Of a stretch of DNA of 64,000 bases, positions 59,437 to 64,000 are shown piece after piece. Source of the DNA: Scedosporium boydii (lineage: Eukaryota > Ascomycota > Sordariomycetes > Microascales > Microascaceae); the NCBI GenBank assembly GCA_002221725.1, contig NJFT01000200.1, positions 1 to 64,000 of the forward strand. The letters are read 5' to 3'. The notes below the pieces were generated by a model that was given only the letters and a program-made list of their open reading frames with translations, did no database searches and was not told where the DNA came from. Position 1 is the first letter of the stretch; every line of letters starts with the position of its first letter. Made by a program: the position numbers and the translations under genes.

Positions 59437-60933
59437 TTACTGGGATGCGCACTGGACACGCTCAGCGTGAGGATGACCATCGTCATCGTCCTCATCCATG
59501 GAGCCGTTTCCGAAATTGCGTCCAGAGCCTCCTCGCTGATCAACGTCTTCTAGGCTAGCGCCCTCGGTCATAGCGTCGTTAGGAGGGATAGTCTCAAGGG
59601 CGGGAGATGGTAGCAGTTGACGCAAACCCTCGAAGGCGTCCGGGTTGTCGGTCCAGTTCTTGTCGGGGAACTTGACGCCGAAGGAGATGTACATGTTACC
59701 CATGTCGTGGTGTCGGGGAGAAGGCATACCCTGGCCCCTGAGCATCTTTACGGTTCCTAGAGAGCATCACTGTTAGCGGGCTGCAGGAGAAAACGCTTGA
59801 TCGACAGATGTTTCTTTAAAAGACTTACCAGGAGAAATGGACTCTCCGGGGAGAATATCGACGCTGAGCCAGCGGTCGTCGAGATGCTCGATGTAAATGG
59901 TTCCACCGGCGAGGGCCGTGACGAGGTCAATCTCGCACTTATAGAAAAGGTCATCGTCCTTGCGGGTGAAGCGGGGATGGGGCTTTTCCTCAATCTCAAA
60001 AACAACGTCTCCGGCCTGGATGCCGGGGGCCTGGTCACCCTCGCCACGGAACTCAACCTTGGTGCCGCTGCGGACACCACGGTCGACGTGGACGTGGAGG
60101 ACCTTCCTATCGACAATGGTCTTCTTGCCGTGGCACTGCTTGCACCTATCCTTCTCCTTGATGATCTCACCCTCGCCGTTGCAGTCGGGGCACATGGTCT
60201 GGAATCGCTGGATCATGGGGCCCATTTGGCGCATCATGGTCTTCACGCCATGGCCATCACATCCCGAGCAACGCCGTACGGCGCCCTCCTTGCCGCCAAC
60301 TCCGTTACACTTGGGGCAGACGATGGACCGCTGGAGCGCAAGCTTGGAAATCTTGCCCTTGTAGATATCTTCGAGGGAGACCTTGTGGGTGTGGTGGATA
60401 GTGCGGGCCTTGGGAGGACCCCTGTTCTGCATGCCGCCGAACATGCCACCAAGACCGCCACCGAAACCACCACCGCCCCCGCCGAAGAATTGTGCGAAGA
60501 GGTCCTCGGCAGCCATACCGCTACCTGCAGCACCGCCCTCGAGGCCTGCCTCACCATATTGGTCGTAGATAGATCGCTTCTGGGGATCGGACAGGACTTC
60601 GTAAGCGGAGGAGATTTCCTTGAATTTGTCCTCGGCGGCGGGGTTGTGGGCGTTCTTGTCTGGAAAAAAAGAAAAACCAAGTCAGTATATGTCGAGCGAC
60701 CAAAAGAATGGGCCACCATCGACCATCGGAGTTAAGCAGGGTCCGGAGAACATACCAGGATGGTACTTTAAGGCACCCGCCTTGTAGGCCTTCTTCAACT
60801 CCTGGTCATTGGCCTCTGGCGAAACCTATAGAGGCAAGTTAATACTTTTTTCTTTTCCAGGATAACATCATAGATCCTAGGACAGGCAGCAACTTACACC
60901 GAGGAGGTCGTAGAGTTTCGTTTCCTTGACCAG
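59437..60933 (-). CDS. YDJ1: Type I Hsp40 co-chaperone YDJ1/Mas5, apparently with a CUG start
   Basis: Exons 60933-60898, 60825-60756, 60659-59829 and 59756-59437 give 418 aa. It stimulates Hsp70 ATPase in the cytosol and on ER and mitochondrial surfaces. Layout: J domain ([14 protein letters not shown] motif split by intron 2; [13 protein letters not shown]), Gly/Phe-rich linker, four CxxCxG zinc motifs (CPKCNG, CSGCDG, CPDCNG, CKQCHG), substrate-binding domains and an acidic tail. It ends CASQ, the farnesylation box of YDJ1. The family start is MVKETK; here the codon is CTG (60933-60931) in the context AAACTGG. An in-frame TAA at 60957-60955 lies eight codons upstream, and no ATG occurs in the leader back to about 61957. 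Start choice is therefore by homology. Confidence 0.9.
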
Positions 60934-61957
60934 TTTGAATCTGTGAAATTGGAATTATTCGACTTCGTCGGGTGTGTATCGACTGTGGAGAGAAGTCTGG
61001 GAGACAGGAGAAGAATCTGTCCTACAAATCGAAGATGCCGAGTTAGTTGAACGCTCTTGGGATATAAAATGACAGGATAGGTTGGCGACGATCGATGCTG
61101 CTAAGATGAACCTGCAGGTGGATGGTTTGGGCAGGCAATGGAGAGAAGAGGGAGGACCCAGGAAGGGGGGAGTGGCTGCCTTACTGGCTGACGCGAAGAT
61201 AAGGTAGGATAGAGTATTACGGCCTTTCTGGCACACTCAAACTTCGGACTCGGGGGTCTGGAGGGGCTGTCGAGAGCTCGAGATCCGGGGTAAGGGGACT
61301 TGACTCTACGTTGAAATAGGGAATTCGAGGAGGGTAGGGGTATCGGACTTCTCGATGAATGCGCACTCGCTGCTTTGAGGTGAGACAAGACGTCGATAAG
61401 AGAGGATCGACGCTTCGAGTATGGTGAGTCGGCGGGATCTGAGAAGGGGGAAAAAGTAGGAATGGTAAGAAAGAAAAAAAGAGGGAAGTTTACAGTGTTC
61501 AGCTTTTCTTTTGGAGAAGAAGAAGGAAAATTCACTCTTTGCAAAGCCAAGGGGCGAAGTGGAAAGGCTGCAAGCCAAAAAGCTGGTACAAATATTTTTC
61601 GGATTTGCTCTGCGCCGGCTTCTGGCTTTTTTGCTTGCTCCAGCTTTTTGGGGGGGGAATAAAAAAAGAGAAGTGAAGAAGGGTACTTGTGAATGAGCAC
61701 CTCGAATAGTGAGGAGAGTACCAAATCAAAGGCGGGATGTGTGAAGATACCAAGTGCTAGTCCAGTAGATGTACTTCGTACCCTACGCCTAGACTCCAAT
61801 GCAGGAAGTATTGAAGTACTGTTGATCAATGGAGGTGTCCAGTGTCCCCATTCTAAAAAAGTTTGGGGGCAACAGAGACCTTCAGACGGAGACGGAGGGC
61901 AACAGAAACCGCTCTCGCGCTTCTGGTGTCTCCCAGATTCCAGATGCGCCAGTCATT
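60934..61957. promoter_or_regulatory. AUG-free leader and promoter of the DnaJ gene
   Basis: About 1 kb on the minus strand without a single ATG. A leader intron is possible: GTAAGG donor at 61184 and a TTTGTAG acceptor ending at 61022 with CTAAC upstream. A second acceptor-like CACAG lies immediately before the coding exon (ending 60941). A TACTTCGTA copy is at 61772. No independent gene is supported here. Confidence 0.5.
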
Positions 61958-64000
61958 GAGCCAATCATTGCGCCGGTAGAAGCATCGACCGAATTCCATG
62001 TCAGCCCCATGGAAGAAGGTGGAAAGGCATCGATCCGGTGCCCACAGTGGCTAGGCTGTCAAGCGAATACTTTGCTGACTACGAAATGGAGCATCAGTTG
62101 AGCACTAGTTGGGGCTATATGCAAGAGGTACTAGCCTGGCAACGTTGGAACCTGCAGGTATCCCGTTAACAAGGCAACCCCCTGTCCGTGCCTAGCCCCT
62201 CCCTGGACCTCCCATCAGTGGAGACTTGACCCGCATTAGGAAAGCCCGGGGAGAGGAGACACAGCACCTCATAGGCCGTAAATACTACCTTGGTCGTTGC
62301 GTCAACAAAAGAATGTAAACTAAGTTAATAAGTGAACATGTCCGAAGTATTAGTGTAATCTCAAGCTACGGAGTACTTGTGCTGCATCCACTACGAAATC
62401 CGCCACGAATATCGGAGTGATGATAGTATGTAAAATGTCGTTTACAAATCCTCAGTGACAATGTTCCCAGGTTGTCATTCTTGGGGGCCGCTTGAGGTCT
62501 CTTAGTGGAGCTCGACCTCGGCTTGGCTGCGAATCCACCCGTCGGTTTGCGCGGGGGGAAGAGGGGCGGATTCTTCACAGTCCTCTTCGGTCCCGGAATA
62601 TCGCGAAAAAGAGAGAGAGAGAGAGGACCGAAAAGAGCACCTATATCAGAGTCAGGGATCAGCGGTTGTAGATATAATTTGATGGGAGTGCGACGAGATG
62701 CCAACACCCGATTTACTCTTGAGAGGCTGAGATATCAATTGAAGCTGATACTGAGACAAACAATGAATGTTGACTCCAGTCAGTAACCTGATAATACAAT
62801 TCAAAATGTAAGCCAAATGGGCTGTGCTTCGTCATCCCTTTCTCGGTCAGCATATTCGTCCGGGCCTCAACCATCTTTGATTGACCCGGCCGGGATTTTG
62901 GCCCCAATAGTGTTTTCTTGAAGACTTCTCCAACTAAAGGCAAAATCTACCGTCTGATGCGTGCTAACCGCTTAGTCGACCTCCTTGCCTACTTCCCTTC
63001 TAATAATTAATGGCTTGTGAGATTCTACCTGTAGTTCGGTTTCTACCTGTAGTTCGGTTTTGGCTTCCCCGTTTAGATCAGCTTGGAGATTCGTGAGACC
63101 CTGGTCTTGGACTACCTCGTCGAATGCATCAGACATTCTGGGTCCTAGACTACCTCTGACTCAACATACTTGGTTCAGATAGCAAACGGTTGCCTAACAT
63201 CGGCTGGCTGGGTGATTGATGGATGGATAGGCAAACAGTATGCTCCGTACATGTATGTGTATTACTAGGTTGATCCATCAGTATTACGAAGCACACATCA
63301 AGTTAGAACGAGGCATGCATCCAAGCGATGCATTCGGACGTCGTCGTTGTCTCTCACGCGAAACCCTGCCGCATGCCAGGCTGCGCATTTCTAAGCCTCT
63401 ATTCCAGTTTCCGGCCCGCAAGTGGAAATATCAGCCGGGCTTGGCTGGACGAACTCGACTTCAATGTTGGCTATTGCCACCATTCCAGAGCGACAGCCCT
63501 CCATCTCCGAGACCGCAAACAACCCTATCCCTATCCCCCCTCCCCACTCCAACCTACACCAAGTCGAAGATGGCACTTTTTCCCAAGCTTGGCAAATACG
63601 GAAAGACGCAAGCACGGAGTACAAATAAATTCCGAAAATCAATTTCTGTGGAAAATCGCACCGCCGTATCACTTCAGATGCTAGATCGTGACCTTGGCCA
63701 ATTTTTCCCCCGTTACTATTAAGCGGCTTAGGATTGGAGAGAGGACAGGAGCAAAAAGTTAATTACAGCTCAGCCGCACATCTTTCTCAAGATGCAAACA
63801 GTCAATGACATTCACTCGTAGAAACGTTGAAATGAGAAAGCGCCATTTATTACTCCTCGAAATCTATAACACACGCACAAGCACGTAGAATCGAATTGCC
63901 TTTTTGAAATTCGCTTTTCGCCATGTCAATCCATTGACCCCTTCTACAACCATGACTTGTCAAACATAAAACAAACAAGAAATCACAAATGAGACTCTGC
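61958..64000. other. About 2 kb with no recognised gene at the right edge
   Basis: Short ORFs in all frames without conserved features. A GA microsatellite is present near 62610-62625, and a direct repeat of CTACCTGTAGTTCGGTTT near 63028-63061. The gene responsible for the right-hand edge, if any, lies beyond the window. Confidence 0.45.

Noticed and set aside
59797..60735. 312-codon plus-strand ORF
   Set aside because: Antisense to the DnaJ gene, whose zinc motifs and CASQ end define the real strand.
60955..61236. Minus-strand 93-codon ORF as a first exon for the DnaJ gene
   Set aside because: It contains no ATG (it opens with an alternative codon), is not in frame with the J domain without extra splicing, and ends in a stop before the coding exon.
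61521..61533. Heat-shock element upstream of the DnaJ gene
   Set aside because: Only one GAAnnTTC pair is in register; the adjacent five-base units do not match, so it is below a usable HSE.
62366..62707. Basic, Pro/Lys-rich minus ORF that recalls a histone-H1-like tail
   Set aside because: No globular domain, no plausible splice partner and overlap with a GA microsatellite; composition alone is not enough.
1..64000. RIP-mutated tracts, CRISPR arrays or prokaryotic-type operons
   Set aside because: No broad TA-rich, stop-dense regions or regularly spaced direct repeats were seen, and all genes are intron-bearing or monocistronic eukaryotic genes.

Overview
The window is nuclear DNA of a filamentous ascomycete (Pezizomycotina, most likely a Sordariomycete; placement inferred from protein resemblance, not from a tree). 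Genes are monocistronic on both strands, split by short GT-AG introns (about 50-280 nt) with CTAAC/CTGAC-like branch sites. Protein families such as an eisosome Pil1 homologue, RMT2, VTC4, a STR2-like PLP enzyme and a mitochondrial MutS are typical of such fungi. No rRNA, tRNA, CRISPR array or intact transposon was recognised, and by eye there is no broad AT-rich, RIP-like tract.

Layout. 0-9 kb: 5' part of an eisosome gene (minus), a small His-rich ORF, a secreted BIM1/X325 LPMO-like GPI protein (plus) and the OST1 subunit of oligosaccharyltransferase (minus). 9-20 kb: hexokinase (plus), RMT2 (minus), the VTC4 polyphosphate polymerase (plus) and a cystathionine gamma-synthase-like PLP enzyme (plus). 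19.5-31.9 kb: MCM4 (minus), zeta-COP (plus), SUA5 (minus), eIF4A (minus) and an F-box/JmjC protein (plus). 32.5-38.6 kb is the accessory part: an intact UDP-glycosyltransferase (minus), a polyketide synthase ketosynthase remnant and a wrecked 14-TM MFS transporter, which together look like a decayed secondary-metabolite locus. 40-46.3 kb: a CCCH/CUE-like/DUF1771/SMR protein (plus) and a hypothetical acidic, Gln/Pro-rich protein (minus), separated by 2.8 kb. 46.3-51 kb is a gene-poor 4.7 kb gap. 51-61 kb: MSH1 (plus), ribosomal stalk protein P0 (minus), TRM82 (plus) and a YDJ1/Mas5-type DnaJ (minus). 61-64 kb: no convincing gene.

Most genes are unlinked housekeeping functions: translation and ribosome (eIF4A, P0, RMT2, TRM82, SUA5), replication and repair (MCM4, MSH1), secretory pathway (OST1, zeta-COP), phosphate storage, glycolysis and proteostasis. 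They do not form an operon-like pathway.

The most notable observations concern gene structure rather than a new system. The DnaJ gene has no AUG in its leader and appears to start at CUG in good context. The P0 gene ends in a 7-nt terminal exon. The eisosome start codon appears to be split by an intron. Two perfect MluI cell-cycle boxes lie upstream of MCM4, and a 9-bp motif (TACGAAGTA/TACTTCGTA) recurs in intergenic DNA. I did not find a convincing previously undescribed multi-gene system.
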